Shown: positions 32,352 through 45,183, counted from the stretch's first letter. The stretch: DNA of 64,000 nucleotides from Haberlea rhodopensis (GCA_907163345.1 CAJQUN010000513.1:310001-374000), one strand, 5' to 3'. The notes: a model not told the origin generated them from the letters alone. Translations and numbers: made by a program.

Positions 32352-34182
32352 ATTTCGTCCCGAAATCAAACATGCTGCTAACCAGAAATAAAACAGTATA
32401 TAAACGCATACCAGAAAATAACTCTGGATAGTGCTGCACCATGTGTCGCTCTGTCTCCCACGTGGCCTCCTCGACACCCCTACGATCCCACTGTACCTTG
32501 ATCATAGGAATAACCTTGTTACGAAGTCTGCGGTCTGCTCTATCCAAAATCCTGATAGGCCGTTCCACATAAGAAACATCGGACTCAATCTGCACCTCTG
32601 AAGGCTGCAACACATGTGAGGGATCTGGCTCATACTTCCTCAGCATAGACACATGAAAAACGTCGTGTATGCCAGACAGAGAGGGCGGTAAAGCCAACCG
32701 GTATGCCAGAGTACCAATACGCTGTAAGATCTCATACGGCCCTACATACCTCGGGGATAACTTCCCTCGCATCCCAAACCGTACTACTCCTCTGAAGGGT
32801 GAGATCTTTAGAAACACTCTGTCGCCTAACTGAAACTCCAACGGTCTACGCCGCTGATTGGCATATGCTGCCTGTCTATCCTGAGCTGCCTTCATCTTTG
32901 TTCTGATAACCTTAACTTTCTCTTCCATTTCCTGAACCAACTCAGGTCCTCCAACCGATTTACGGTCCATGTCATCCCAACACAAGGGTGACCTACAACG
33001 CCTACCATAGAGGGCCTCGAAAGGAGCCATCTGAATACTTGCCTGGTAGCTGTTGTTGTAAGAAAATTCCACCAAGGCTATCGAGTCCTGCCATGAGGTG
33101 TCGAACTCCAGCACACAAGCCCTCAACATATCTTCGAGCGTCTGTATCGTACGCTCGGTCTGTCCGTCCGTCTGGGGATGATAGGCTGTGCTCAACCTCA
33201 ACTCTGTACCTAGAGCTGTCTGCAGACCCTCCCAAAAGTGAGATGTAAACCGCGGATCTCGATCTGACACAATCGAAACAGGGATCCCGTGCAGTCTCAC
33301 CACATCTCTGACATATAACTGCGCCATTCTTAAGTGCGTGAAGGTCATACAGTAGGGAATGAAATGAGCACTCTTAGTCAATCTGTCCACGACTACCCAG
33401 ATGGCATCAAAACCCGAAACAGTCCTCGGCAAGTGGGTCACGAAATCCATAGATACGTGCTGCCACTTCCACTCGGGTACCTCTAAACTTCTTAGTTCAC
33501 CTCCAGGCCTTTGTCTCTCAGATTTCACTTGCTGACAAATCAAACAACGCTTGACAAAAGAGGTGACATCCTGTTTCATACGCCTCCACCAGAACTGGCT
33601 GCGTAGATCCTTATACATCTTCTTCCCACCTGGATGGATACTCATCCTACTGCAATGAGCTCGCTGTAATAAACCCTGACGTAACTCAGGTGCATTTGGA
33701 ATCACCCATCTGTCGCCAAGTCTCAGAGAACCGTCATCAGCCACTCTGAATCTCGATGGCTGTCCTGAATGAACCACTAACATCCATCTCTGAACCTCTA
33801 CATCGGTCCCCTGAGCCTTCCTGATGTGATCAAATATAACGGGCTCAGCTAGCAAAGTCAAAACCTGTACTGGTGAAGAAGATACATCATAATCGAATCC
33901 CAAATGGCAGTAGGAGCCAAACATAGCTGATAGAGACATAGTATCCTCTGCTGTGCTCCTCACCTTCCGACTCAAAGCGTCGGCTGTCAAATTTGCTTTT
34001 CCCGGGTGGTATTCGATTTCACAATCGTAGTCCTTCAGCAGGTCCATCCATCTCCTCTGCCTCATGTTCAGCTCAGCCTGTGTAAACAAGAACTTCAGGC
34101 TCTTGTGATCAGTGAAGATGGTGAATGAGGTACCGTATAAGTAGTGTCGCCATATCTTCAAGGCGAACACTATAGCTGCCAA
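32341..34182 (-). pseudogene. Gypsy-M pol, C-terminal part: RNase H end, integrase, chromodomain-like tail
   Basis: It opens within RNase H (FTDHKSLKFLFTQ). The integrase zinc-binding domain follows (HPGGKKMYKDL ... CLICQQVK), then the catalytic core with Asp in MDFVTHLP, Asp in SDRDPRF and Glu in QTERTIQTLED. The GPY-type region (YVGPYEILQRIGTLAYRLALP) is followed by VKVQ/IKVQWDRRGVEEATWE, the chromodomain-like motif that steers chromovirus integration to heterochromatin. All catalytic residues appear intact. The frame is separated from RT by a 5-bp loss near 34200-34207. Confidence 0.92.
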
Positions 34183-34189
34183 CTCCAGA

Positions 34190-36235
34190 TCATGGACTGG
34201 ATACCTCGTCTGGCTTCAACTGTCTCGAAGCGTAAGCCACTACATGTCTGTCCTGCATCAGTACGCACCCTAAGCCCTGTAGAGATGCATCGGTATAAAG
34301 AACAAATCCTTTGTTCTCCTTGGGTATCACTAGAACTGGCGCAGTAGTCAGTCTGTGCTTTAATTCCCGGAAGCTCTGCTCACAAGCCTCTGACCAACAA
34401 AATGGGACTCCCTTCTGAGTCAGCTGGGTAAGTGGCTTGGCGATCTTTGAGAAACCCTCGACGAAACGTCGATAATAGCCAGCCAGACCAAGAAAACTTC
34501 GAATCTCACTGACTGAAGTAGGGGTAGACCAATCCATAACTGCCTCTATCTTCCTCGGGTCTACTGATATCCCCTCTCGTGATATGATATGGCCCAAAAA
34601 TGCAACACTGTTCAGCAAAAACTCACACTTACTGAGTTTGGCGTACAACTGATGATCTCTGAGGATCTGGAGTACTATCCTCAGATGATCAGCATGATCC
34701 TCCTCATTCCTCGAATAGACCAGGATGTCATCAATAAACACGATCACAAACTGATCGAGGTACTCCTGAAATACTCTGTTCATCAGGCTCATAAAGATTG
34801 CAGGTGCATTTGTCACACCGAACGGCATCACCAAGAACTCATAGTGTCCATACCGAGTTCTAAAAGCCGTCTTTTGGACATCACCAGCTCTAACCCGTAC
34901 CTGGTGATAGCCTGACCTCAAATCTATCTTGGAGTACACCTCCGTACCCTGAAGCTGGTCGAACAGATCATCAATCCTCGGAAGCGGATATCTGTTCTTC
35001 ACTGTAGCCTTGTTCAGTTGTCTGTAGTCAATGCACAGACGCATTGATCCATCCTTCTTTTTCACGAACAAAACTGGCGCACCCCAAGGCGATACACTAG
35101 GACGGATGTATCCCTTGTCGAGGAGCTCCTGTAACTGTACCTTCAGCTCCCTCAGCTCTGCCGGTGCCATCCTGTATGGGGCACGAGAAATGGCTGATGT
35201 CCCTGGCAGCAGCTCAATAGCAAACTCCACATCCCTGACAGGCGGAAATCCCGGAATCTCATCTGGAAACACATCACTGAACTCTGCCACAACTGGAATG
35301 TCCTCGGCTCTCACTTCCTTCTCCTCTGAAGCATCTATAGCATAAATAAGGTACCCAGTATGGCCACGTTCCAATAACCGCGACATCTTAACCGCCGAGA
35401 TTACTGGTATCCTTGGACGAGAGCCGTCCCCATAAAAAGTCCACTGGAACCCCTGATCAGACAGAAAACGAACCATCCTCTTTTGGCAATCTACCATAGC
35501 TCGGTATCTGCTCAACACATCAATGCCGATAATGCAGTCAAAGTCTGCCATCTCTAACTGAATCAAATCGGCCCTCAGATCATTGCCCTCAAAATAAATG
35601 AGGCAATCAGATAACTGTCGATCCGCAATCACATGCTTCCCCGTGGGTGTCGAGACCATGAGAGGCGTAGGTAACAGAGACGAGCACAAATGGTGTCCTT
35701 CCACAAAGGCAGTAGATACAAAGGAATGGGAAGCACCTGTATCTATCAATATAAGTGCAGGGTACGTAAGTAAATGACACGTACCAGCAATGACCTCCTC
35801 TGGGGCTGCCTCGGCCTGCTCCCTGGTCAGTGCATACACCTGTCCCTGCGGCGGTCCTGTCGTCTGACCTCCCAGGGGTCGTGGTGCAAACTGCTGCCTC
35901 TGTGGTGCCCTCCCAGCATCAAACCTTGGCCTATTCGGCCCTGAATATGTCTGAACTGCCCGATTGGGGCAACCCCGAGCTATGTGGCCCATCTTGCCAC
36001 AGATATAGCAACCTCGACAGTCACGTAACAAATGCCATCCTCCACAGTTGGTACACCTGGTTACCTCTGTCCTGCTTCCCTGTGTGTGCCCCCGGGTGTT
36101 CTGCTTCTGTCCATGAGACTTCTTCCCACTAAACCTGGAAGATGATGAGGCCCCACGAGCCTTAAACTGATCCCCTCGTGGCCTCAGACTATCAGTAGTA
36201 GGCCTCTGTGATGGTACAAAAGGGGGGTACAACAT
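34190..36235 (-). pseudogene. Gypsy-M gag end, protease, reverse transcriptase, start of RNase H
   Basis: 681 codons. Two zinc knuckles (CTNCGGWHLLRDC at residues 61-73, CYICGKMGHIARGC at 76-89) are the nucleocapsid. The protease active site is LIDTGASHSF (DTG at residues 165-167). RT runs from about residue 385 (APVLFVKKKDGS) with the catalytic FIDD at 500-503, then RNase H begins (LYTDASLQGLG). Motifs are intact. The frame opens after a frameshift near 36238 and closes at a 5-bp loss near 34200, so the polyprotein cannot be made in one piece. Confidence 0.93.
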
Positions 36236-36277
36236 CCTTGTATGCGCCTACGGCAATCTCTGCTAACTCTGCCCGTG

Positions 36278-36889
36278 TCAGGGCGTCGTCAAACGAGCTG
36301 GGGTTGTTAGAGACAACCTATCGAATAGCTCCGGCCTCAGACCTTTCAGAAAGTTCCTCATCTTGGCATGGCTGTTGACAGCAATATGAGGTACATACCT
36401 CAGCAGTGAGGAATACTGCATAGCGTAGTCTGCTACGGACATGCTACCCTGCTTCAAACTGTTGAACTCATCCTCCTTCAATTGTCTGGCAGCTGCAGAG
36501 AAATACCGGTTAAGGAACCGGGTCCGGAATACAGTCCAGTCAACTGCCATACCTAGAGCTCTCAGCTCCATCACGGTGGTCTTCCACCACATAGCAGGCT
36601 TCTTAGCCAGCTGAAACTCTGCTAACCTCAGCCATGCCGTGAGTGCACAAGGTGCAGTCACAAGTATCTGCTCTATACGTTCCAACCACTCCTCAGCTAC
36701 TTCACCAGACTCAGTCCCCTCAAACATGGGCGGATGGAAACTCAGAAACTGCTTCAAACTGAGCTCCCCTGGCAGTAATATCTGTACACTGGGCTCCACG
36801 CCCACAGCAGGTGGTGGTAAAGGGTTCGGCTGAGCAATACTTGCATTTCTACTGTCCACATCTCCTACCTCTTCATTGAGGTTCGCCAT
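36278..36889 (-). pseudogene. Gypsy-M gag, N-terminal part
   Basis: I take the ATG at 36889-36887 (MANLNEEVGD) as start because gypsy-P begins at the equivalent ATG (MAANEEVGD). The retrotransposon gag domain is clear (EEWLERIEQI, WWKTTVMELR, FLNRYFSAAARQLKEDEF). A 1-bp loss near 36310-36320 shifts the frame, giving a short wrong tail before the stop; a second shift near 36238 leads into the downstream frame. Confidence 0.9.
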
Positions 36890-37088
36890 GCTGCAACACA
36901 ATAGTTAACAACAATACCAAAAGCAGTTCATAATATAAGCCGTTAGATAACAAGAGTAAAATATTCAAAGCATGTTAGTATATCACGTCTACAACCATAT
37001 GCATCACATGCATAAGCATGCCTAAATGAATACCTAGCCAACTTGTCTCTAAAGGCTACCCTTCACTCTTCCCTGGTTATCTAACCAC

Positions 37089-37106
37089 TGCTCTGATACC
37101 ACTAAA
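37089..37106 (-). other. Gypsy-M primer-binding site
   Basis: The inverse of TGGTATCAGAGCA at 37089-37101, next to the LTR edge at 37107. Confidence 0.92.
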
Positions 37107-39399
37107 TGTGAGACCCCGTTATCACATCAAGATATTAAGGTGCAATTTAGAGAACTAAACATACATGTGATTATATCAGAGTAATGTGCCGTGTTGATTA
37201 ACCTGAGCTTTAGAGATTACAGTACCAAAATGTTCCAAAAGGAAAGACATACTTCCTACAAAGGTACTACATCATAGTCTTACTCTACTCAGTAGAAGCT
37301 ATACAAAAACTCTAACATGCTAATCCTGTAGCACTCCTTACAGCTCAGCATATCAACCCCGGCCCTGGTTCTCGTCAACAAAAGCACCTACAAAGACAAC
37401 CCCCAACACATGAGCATAACACAATTCATATTTAACATAATATGAAAGTAAGGCATAAATGCAAATCTTAAACACAAGCCCTTCCTGTATTTCCAGCATT
37501 TATATCGCCCATTGGTTGTCCCTGTACCATAATTCATAATAGAAACACATTATATGAATGTATGGATATGCAATGTCATGACATTCCTTTTCCCTTAATT
37601 CCTTATTTCATCCTGAGCCCTTATCATTAGTACATTTTAATGCTTCTTGCTACTCCATGTAAGCGGAATCCTTCCTCGCTTCCAATGGACTTTAGCGTTG
37701 CTACTCCATGTAAGCGGAATTCTTCATCGCTTCCAATGGACTTTAGCGTAAGCCATTAAAATCCTTACTAAGATAACTTTGACTCGTGAAATACACCTCT
37801 TATATTTCACAACATACATATGCAAAAACAATGCATAAAAACATGTATCATAACCATAATGCACCACATTGCATTCATCATGTGTCATAAAGACAAACAT
37901 AAAGTACATGTTACCGTTGGGATGCCCGTACGTCGCTTACGTACCTTTCAAAAGATAGAGGAGTCAATCGACTTTATCTCTTCGGTTGTGCTGGCACCTG
38001 GGATGGTTCTACATAGCCACACAACACAATATTAGGCACCTCATAATAATCCGGAAGCAAAACCAAATAAAAAACCAAATTAATCCTTCAATATCATCTC
38101 GCGATCGATCGCCCATGAGCCCCGATCGATCGCGAGATGCTACTGCCTCGCATACCAAAAAAAAACATTCAGCGATCGATCGCCCCAATATTGGCGATCG
38201 ATCACCAAAACCTACTGGAACGTCGCGATCGATCGCGCCTCCTTGGCGATCGATCGCCAACCTTGTTCCTTTGGCGATTTTCCAGAATTGCTTAACACCG
38301 ATATTCATACCCTTAAATCTAACATGTAGGACATAATACATACCAAGATCATCATGCTAGCATTTGAACTACACTACCCTGAGTGTATTCAAACCAAATA
38401 TACACCCTGAGCATAAACCTACATGCATAAACATCGATCATTTAAACAAGTACTGGATCAACTTTTTCTGGAAACAGGGCACATTTTCATTTCCAGAATT
38501 CGTGAGCACCACTTTTCAAGCTATTAAAACTAACACATATAACATAAATCGTGCTCAACTAAACATTCCAAGGGCTTCAAAAAAACTACCATGCATATTT
38601 TCACATCAGAGGTTCTCCAAAATATAAGCTTATCATGCATGATAACACCTCCTCAAAAACACTCCCAACCCACGTTTTCCAGAAAAACAGAGGAAATCTC
38701 TACCCAGATTTTTGAGCACTACGTTTCACAAGCTTAAATCTTCCACATAAAACATGCATCATGCTTAAGGAAAATTACAGAGAGACTCATAAAAACACCA
38801 TGTAAGCATTTAAATCACAGGTTTCAAGAAACATATGCTAACATGCCGTTTTTCACCATGCTCAAAAGTAGAACCAAACCAGTTTTCCAGAAAGAAACAG
38901 GGTAGGTTTCTCACCCTACTTTGCCCCGATTTTTGAAGGATTTCCAGGCGATGGAAATGGAAGGGCTCCTCCTAAAATTGCTTAGCAGCTGCTGGATGGT
39001 ATTTTGGAAGAGGAGGTTCGAAATTTGGAGTGCTGGAAAGGTGTTAAATTATTGAGCCAAGTGGAAGCATGGCCAGCTCATGCTGAGTCAAAGTATGGGT
39101 TGGGGGGGGTGGTTAAGTGTTGGGTGGTTTGATGTGTTATGTTTTGGTCCCGAATTAGCACGATGTATTTAAAATATCCCCACATTATATTTATAGTATT
39201 TTCTCAACAAAATACTTCAATTACCCTTTTGCATGCTTTACCAAAACAAACAATACACACCCCAAAAACCCAATACATGTTACATGCACCCTGAAGTAAA
39301 TCTCCCCAATAAAATTTATCCAATCCCATGAATTAACACCTTAACATCACAATATAACTTAAATGATTAAAATCACATAATCATTTCGGGGATATCACA
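37107..39399 (-). repeat. Gypsy-M 5' LTR
   Basis: Same length as the 3' LTR. TATA box 39188-39196 (inverted), CGATCGATCG cluster 38101-38258, putative 64-nt exon 38008-37945, donor/hairpin 37944-37928, acceptor-like CTTTGTAG|GTG ending at 37388. Confidence 0.95.
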
Positions 39400-39404
39400 T
39401 TTGT

Positions 39405-39782
39405 TGAGATTCTTGTAAGCCGTGAGTGTTTGCAATGGAGGGTCGAAGGGTAGGTTTGATATTGCCTACAATGATAGTGTCTTAGGGGTACATCAAACCA
39501 TTGATGATAATAATTTCATCCAAGTTGGATGATAATATTATCATTCAATGGTTGCTAAACCTCTAGAGACAGTACCCTATAAGTAGCAACCACTCCATCG
39601 GGTCGAGGAAGCATCAAAGTTTGGGAAATATGGGCTCCATTGTAAGAAAATCAACCTTTCACTGCATGAAGTTAGTGTTAAATGGTCGGATGAATGTTGT
39701 TCACATTATTCTCCATATGCAAGAAGCATATTCTTCCTTATCCGAGTCACTCGTTTCACTGCCAAAAGGAAAACAAAATAAT
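39405..39782 (+). other. Unassigned DNA between gypsy-M and a probable solo LTR
   Basis: The continuation of the sequence left of 30040. No gene or repeat recognised. Confidence 0.6.
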
Positions 39783-41479
39783 TGTGAGGGTCTGATCCTA
39801 GTCAAGTATTTAATGATCACACAATGATTATTTTAATGTAAACAACAGAAGATTAATTTAAAATTTACCAATATGTGAACCTAAAAATTTCGGCATGACC
39901 TCGTTTACAAATAACATACCACATGCTATACATATACTCATATACCCAATTCAAAATATATAATTCCAGTTTCATAACTACACACATCATCCTTTACATA
40001 TACAATTAAATATAAAAATATCTCAGATACTTTAGTACTCAAAATACATCTACACGGGGCATAAATCGGTGAATCTTTCAACAGTTAAAACATTGAGTCT
40101 CGAACACAGTACTTATACTCAAAACTCAACAATAAAATATCTGATCTCGCTCTCACTGAGCTCTGGTACTCCTAGATGCTTCCTCACGAGCAAATGAAAG
40201 TTGTCTACCTGCATTACCTACCATTCCCACACACAATGACATGACAGCCCCCACAAGGGGGTCGGTAATCCAACTACAAGAAACCAATAAAACCATGACA
40301 ATATGCCAAAATACCATCTGGCATGTACATATGCAGTAATCTAAAGATGTAACTGTATCAGGAATCAAAGGATCGAGCCAGCGATGTGCCCATCATCCTC
40401 TCGTGTCTGGACGTTGGCGACCCACTAGGTGCTATAGTTACTACCTAAACTAAACCATCGATGTGCTCTAGCAACCCCACGACACCATACCAGAAATATA
40501 ATCATACATGTATCAAAGATTCGCTAGGATCAACATCATATGTCCAGTGATATTAATGTGAGTAACTGAATCTTTGTGTGTTAACAAAATATCATATCAT
40601 TTTATTTTGCAGATTGATATCGATTTGGTAAATACATCTCAATGTCTAATCACATATAAGTCAATCACACACCGGCATCATCACATGTCTTTGTCAAACA
40701 TCGTGATAGAACCGGTTTTTACGTATCTCAAATCAAATACCAAGAAGTCATGTATTCCTCAAATCGATCTTGGGATATAACAATATGATCATAAAATCAT
40801 TCAAATAGTCAATATTTATCAGTTTAATTATCCAAAGATCATATTTATAGCCTACCCAAATTTTCAGGGAACATGCATCTAGTACTCGACCCATAACGCT
40901 TCTGAAACTTTACCAAATGACATGGGTCTAGATTAATTTGAAAGATAACTCATAATAAGACATTTAATATGTTTAGCACTTCCCCCAAATTCTTTCCTTT
41001 ACAGCAGTTAAAACAAGTCTAAACAGAATTCATGAACAAACATAAATGAATGTCATTTCCAGTGGGGAATTCAAGATACTCGACTTACTATACTTCATCT
41101 TTTATATGTTTAAGCTAGTTCCCTCATCTTCATAGCATAAAATAGCAAGATGCTCGCCGTAAGGCAGACTAAGGGTGTAGCCCACATATAGGAAGACTCA
41201 AAGAAGGATGTCGCTATGAATTTATGTACCACTTTGTCCTAAGTGAACTAACTTATCGCACTGATCACTGGCTTGAGCAGCAGCTATTGCACTGATCTTG
41301 GTAGCTTGGATAGAGAACGAGTTTATGCAGCGTATTCCCTTGTTGCAGTTGATGGACTAAGGGGTTTCTAAAATCGAGTTCACCTTGTTTCCAGATTGTA
41401 CATTCCACACACGATATGTCCCCAAAGTAATCTATTTTTCATCATTTTGGTTTTAAGTAATTTGTAACGGGGTCTTACA
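39783..41479. repeat. Probable solo gypsy-type LTR
   Basis: TGTGAGGGTC at the left and GGGGTCTTACA at the right give TG...CA ends, 1697 bp, with no PBS, PPT or coding inside. Flanks are ATAAT (39778-39782) and ATAAC (41480-41484), a target duplication with one mismatch. Orientation is uncertain: on the minus strand it would start TGTAAGACCCCG, which is common for gypsy LTRs, and holds a CTTGTGGGGGCTGTC block like the acceptor-like block of the LARDs. Confidence 0.55.
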
Positions 41480-41786
41480 ATAACAATTCATAACTATGAA
41501 CTATTTAGCCAATTATTTTTGACCAGCTCCAGCAAGTTGTCACTAAATAAAATGTTCTCCGAAGACATATTTTGATGTGGTAGAGAAAAATTGATTGAGG
41601 CACATGACACAAACGGACTACCACAACTCGTTGATATTAAAGTCTTTGTTGTTGTTGTTGTTGTTGTTGTATGACACTAACATACATTATTAACAATTGC
41701 AATGTGAAAACCTTCTATGTGCAGCGATTTAACATCAGATCTAAACATTGTTTTTCTTAAGAAAAAGACAGACCATTTGAAGATCC
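41480..41786 (+). other. Unassigned DNA with a GTT microsatellite
   Basis: (GTT)n at about 41646-41670. Nothing else recognised. Confidence 0.7.
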
Positions 41787-42297
41787 TGATAAGTGCTATT
41801 TTTGCACTTATATTTCTATGTTTTCTCTTTAATTTTACCTTGATTTTTGAACAATATTACACTTTTGGTATTAACTTTACATGTTTTAGGAGTGTAGGTA
41901 GAAATGCAAGAAAATGATCGAAAGGAGCCAAAATAATGCTAAAATGTGGAAAAGGGTCCAAACGAGCCAACACGTTGAAGAAAAGATGAAAATCTTGAAG
42001 TTGGAGAAATTTGCCTCGAATATTGATCGCGACAAGTTGAAGATTGATCGCCGCTGACGTGAAGATCGATCGGCGGAAGTTGAAAATCGATCGCGGCATT
42101 ACGAAATTTGAAAAATAGAAGGTTGCAAGCTCGCGATAGATAACGAGAAGTTGAAGATCGATCGCCCGAAGTAAATTTCATAAAAAATATTTTCATCTGG
42201 AGTTTGATTTCAACAAGGACACTTTTGTTTCCTTCCCCCCTCTATAAATACAAGACCACGGATGAAATTATGATACATTCACCACTTTTAAACCTAG
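41787..42297 (+). repeat. LTR fragment of another gypsy-type family
   Basis: The start TGATAAGTGCTATTTTTGCA resembles Athila/Tat-type LTR starts (from memory). It carries five or six GATCGATCG-like motifs (about 42025-42172) and a TATA box (CTATAAATA at 42242-42250). It breaks off at about 42297 against gypsy pol. Confidence 0.5.
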
Positions 42298-43073
42298 GTC
42301 AGCAGTTCCTTCAACTGTTGGAAACTTTTCTCACATTCCTCATTCCATACAATTGGCTGGTCTTTGCGAGTTAGATGTGATAGTGGAGCATCAATTTTAG
42401 AGAAATTCTTGATAAATCTTCAATAAGATCCTGCTAATCTAAGAAAACTACGTACATTTGTGACGTTCTTCGGTTGTTTTCATTGGGTGATAGCTTATAT
42501 CTTTGTTGGATCCACTTCAAGCCCTTTTCCCGAGATGACGTGTCCTAAAAATGTCACATTCTCTAACCAAAATTCGCGCTTGCTAAATTTAGCAAAAATT
42601 TGATGTTCTTTTAGAGTCTGAAGGACAAGTCGCAAGTGATGTATGTGTTCCTTCCGACTTTTTGAGTAGACCAGAATATCATCAATGAAGATTATAACAA
42701 ATTTCTCTAGAAACGGTTGAAATATCCGATTCATCATGTCCATGAATGATGATGGGGCATTAGTCAGGCCGAATGACATTACTACAAACTCGTAGTGCCC
42801 ATAACGAGTATTAAAGGCTGTTTTAGAAATGTCATGTTCCCTGATTCTCAATTGGTAATACCCTTGTCGGAGATCCATCTTGGAATACACTATAGATCCT
42901 TGTAGAGCGTACTTCATCGACTCGAGGTAGTGGGTACTTGTTCTTGACAGTATTTAAGTTCACGATACTCTATACACATTCTCAATGTGCCATCTTTCTT
43001 TTGGACAAATAGTACCGAAGCTCCCTAGGGTGATGTGCTAGGTCAAATGTAACCCTTTTCGATTAATTCCTGT
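42298..43073 (-). pseudogene. Old gypsy pol remnant, RT to RNase H part
   Basis: On the minus strand: RT block YSKMDLRQGYYQLR, active site FIDDILVYS, LGHVISGKGLEVDP, and a degraded stretch after it (FSKID, LTRKDQPIVW, FQQLKELL). One open piece is 42495-42917; stops and frameshifts lie on both sides. The sequence is diverged from gypsy-M and gypsy-P, so it is a different and older family. It is cut at 43073 by the solo LTR (target CCTGT 43069-43073); its upstream codons reappear at 63357-63580. Confidence 0.88.
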
Positions 43074-43700
43074 TGTGACGTCTGGAATAATTAATAATTA
43101 TTCATTTGAATTAATTGAGGTATTTTAATAAGATTTCGGGTTTAGATTTTCGGAATCGTAGTTGGACCGGTGTTGGGATAGAATAAATGAGAATTGAATT
43201 TGTTGTGTAAATTAAACAAAAATTATAATAAGTGGAGGGAGATATTATTTGGGTGGTGAAATCAAAACAAGGGTTAGTTTTAACTTGATACAATTAATCC
43301 TTATTATTTTTCCCCACACATTCCCTCTCTTTCCCATACATTGTTGACCGACACTCCTCCCCTCTCCCTCCATCGCGATCTTCGTCCGACCAAGAATGAT
43401 CGATACAAGGATTTTAAGGATTATTCAAGAAAGCTGTATGTATAATCTGGTCTTGTTCATTAATCTTCTCTTTCTCTTCTCCCTTATGCGCTACTAGTTC
43501 GATTTGGTCGCTGTTTTGGGGGAAAATGGAACAATCGATTTTGCTTATTATCCAAGGATTTCTTTCTTATTTGGTCGATTCTAGGATGGATTAGCTTGAT
43601 TAATTATTAGTTGTTGGTTGTAAAGTTTACCCTGCAGTCCATCCCATTTCCCCTGCATCGCATCCCAGCTGTTGCTGGCTCGACATTGTGGCTGCTTCAA

Positions 43701-43717
43701 TGTGTGTGTGTGTGTGT
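43701..43717 (+). repeat. (TG)n microsatellite
   Basis: A short TG run inside the solo LTR. Confidence 0.9.
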
Positions 43718-43855
43718 TTTCAGCATGTATGTGTGTGCGTATTCTTACTGTCTCGTCTTAAGCTTGCTGATGTGTTTTGCGAACCATGGCTGGGACTTGA
43801 ATCTGCTGTTGGTTCTTGCTTAGTTGCTTACTCTTGTAATTTGTTAGTTGTTGGT

Positions 43856-44241
43856 TGTAAGGACCCCAAGCCCTTAACCCTTGATTAGTGTATTAATCAT
43901 TATGTGTGGTACATGCTTTCAATAAAAACAATCGGGAAACACAGATGATACTTTACCATTGAATGGCAATTACAAAATTTCTTTAATATTCAACATTAAG
44001 ATCATCTCTACCCACAATTAGACTCATAGATTCCGCCCATTTCCATCCCCATTACACCAATTTTCACATGGTAGACTTTTATAAAAATTTGGGCAGAGTC
44101 TCCCCATAAATAGAGCCATCCCGAAATAAAAGCGCATCACAATATATAGTTCCCGGCCAGGGAAAACACATACTCAACAGAATACAGCAACGCTAAGTAA
44201 ATTCCCAGCCAGGGAAGACAACACACATAAGACAACATAAA
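43856..44241 (-). repeat. LARD3 3' LTR, distal piece
   Basis: It matches 59173-59560. Cut at 44241 by gypsy-P. Confidence 0.92.
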
Positions 44242-44974
44242 TGTGACATCCCTGAAATGATTAATTGCAATTTGGTGCATTAATTGTGTTTACAATGATT
44301 AATTATGTGGTAATTAATTATGTGTTGGAATTTATTTACCTTATGGAAATGCATGGTCATGTGGATAGGGTGACCCGGGGTTGCATTTCAGGGTGCATGT
44401 GGTGCATGTTGGGTAAATTGTTGGGAACATGATTTATTTGCCTTGGTTAGCAATTAATTAGAAATCATGTGTTTAATTGATATTTGGTGCATTATGAGTA
44501 AATGCTTTGGAAAATATCATGTTGGGGTGCCATGGTAATTTATGGAATGCAATTGGTTTAATTAAACCACTTATACCCCATCCCACCCTTCCAACCATCA
44601 CTCTTACTTTCCCCAAAAACCACCACCAAACCCTTTCTTTCCCCATTTTCGAGTTGGTGCTTAGGGAGAGAAAACCTTCAAAAAAACTTGCTTTGTGGGT
44701 TTTGGTGTGAGTTTTGGAGTCCCCAAGAGGTATGGATACCTCCCCATTGCTTTTATTGTTTTTAGATTGGGTTTAAAATGATTTTTGAAAGGTTTTGAAA
44801 TGGGTTTGTGTTGGGTTATTGTGGTTTTGTTTGGGGGTTGGATTTATGGTTGTTTTAAGGTGTATTTTGGTGGTTTATGTTGATATTTATGTTGTTGATT
44901 GATTGTATAAGTGTTGGAATGGGTTGGAATGGTTTTGAGGTGCAAAAATGGAGGTTTTTCGGGTAACAGGGGTT

Positions 44975-45183
44975 GGCGATCGATCGCCCATTCCAGGCGA
45001 TCGATCGCGCCCAGGCAGTGGGCTTTTCAAGCATTTGGCGATCGATCGCCACTCTTGGGCGATCGATCGGCGGGTCTGGCGATCGATCGCGCCAGGGGTG
45101 GCGATCGATCGCCGAAGGGTGCAAAATTTGATTCTCGGACAGTGAGGTTTGGCGATCGATCGCCGTGATGGGCGATCGATCGC
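44975..45183 (+). repeat. CGATCGATCG palindrome cluster, gypsy-P 5' LTR
   Basis: Eight copies, many extended to GGCGATCGATCGCC. The 3' LTR copy is at about 51814-52022. Confidence 0.93.

Larger units (their letters stand above)
30040..39399 (-). mobile_element. Gypsy-M: Ty3/gypsy chromovirus (Tekay/Del-like), minus strand
   Basis: 9360 bp flanked by TTTGT at 30035-30039 and 39400-39404. The two LTRs are both 2293 bp and differ by roughly ten substitutions that I saw. Order on the minus strand: 5' LTR (39399-37107), PBS, gag, protease, RT, RNase H, integrase, chromodomain-like tail, PPT, 3' LTR (32332-30040). RT before integrase defines Ty3/gypsy; the C-terminal chromodomain-like motif and 2-kb LTRs fit Tekay/Del. 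The reading frame is broken in three places. Confidence 0.95.

Noticed and set aside
41646..41670. GTT microsatellite as a possible regulatory site
   Set aside because: A simple repeat with no context.
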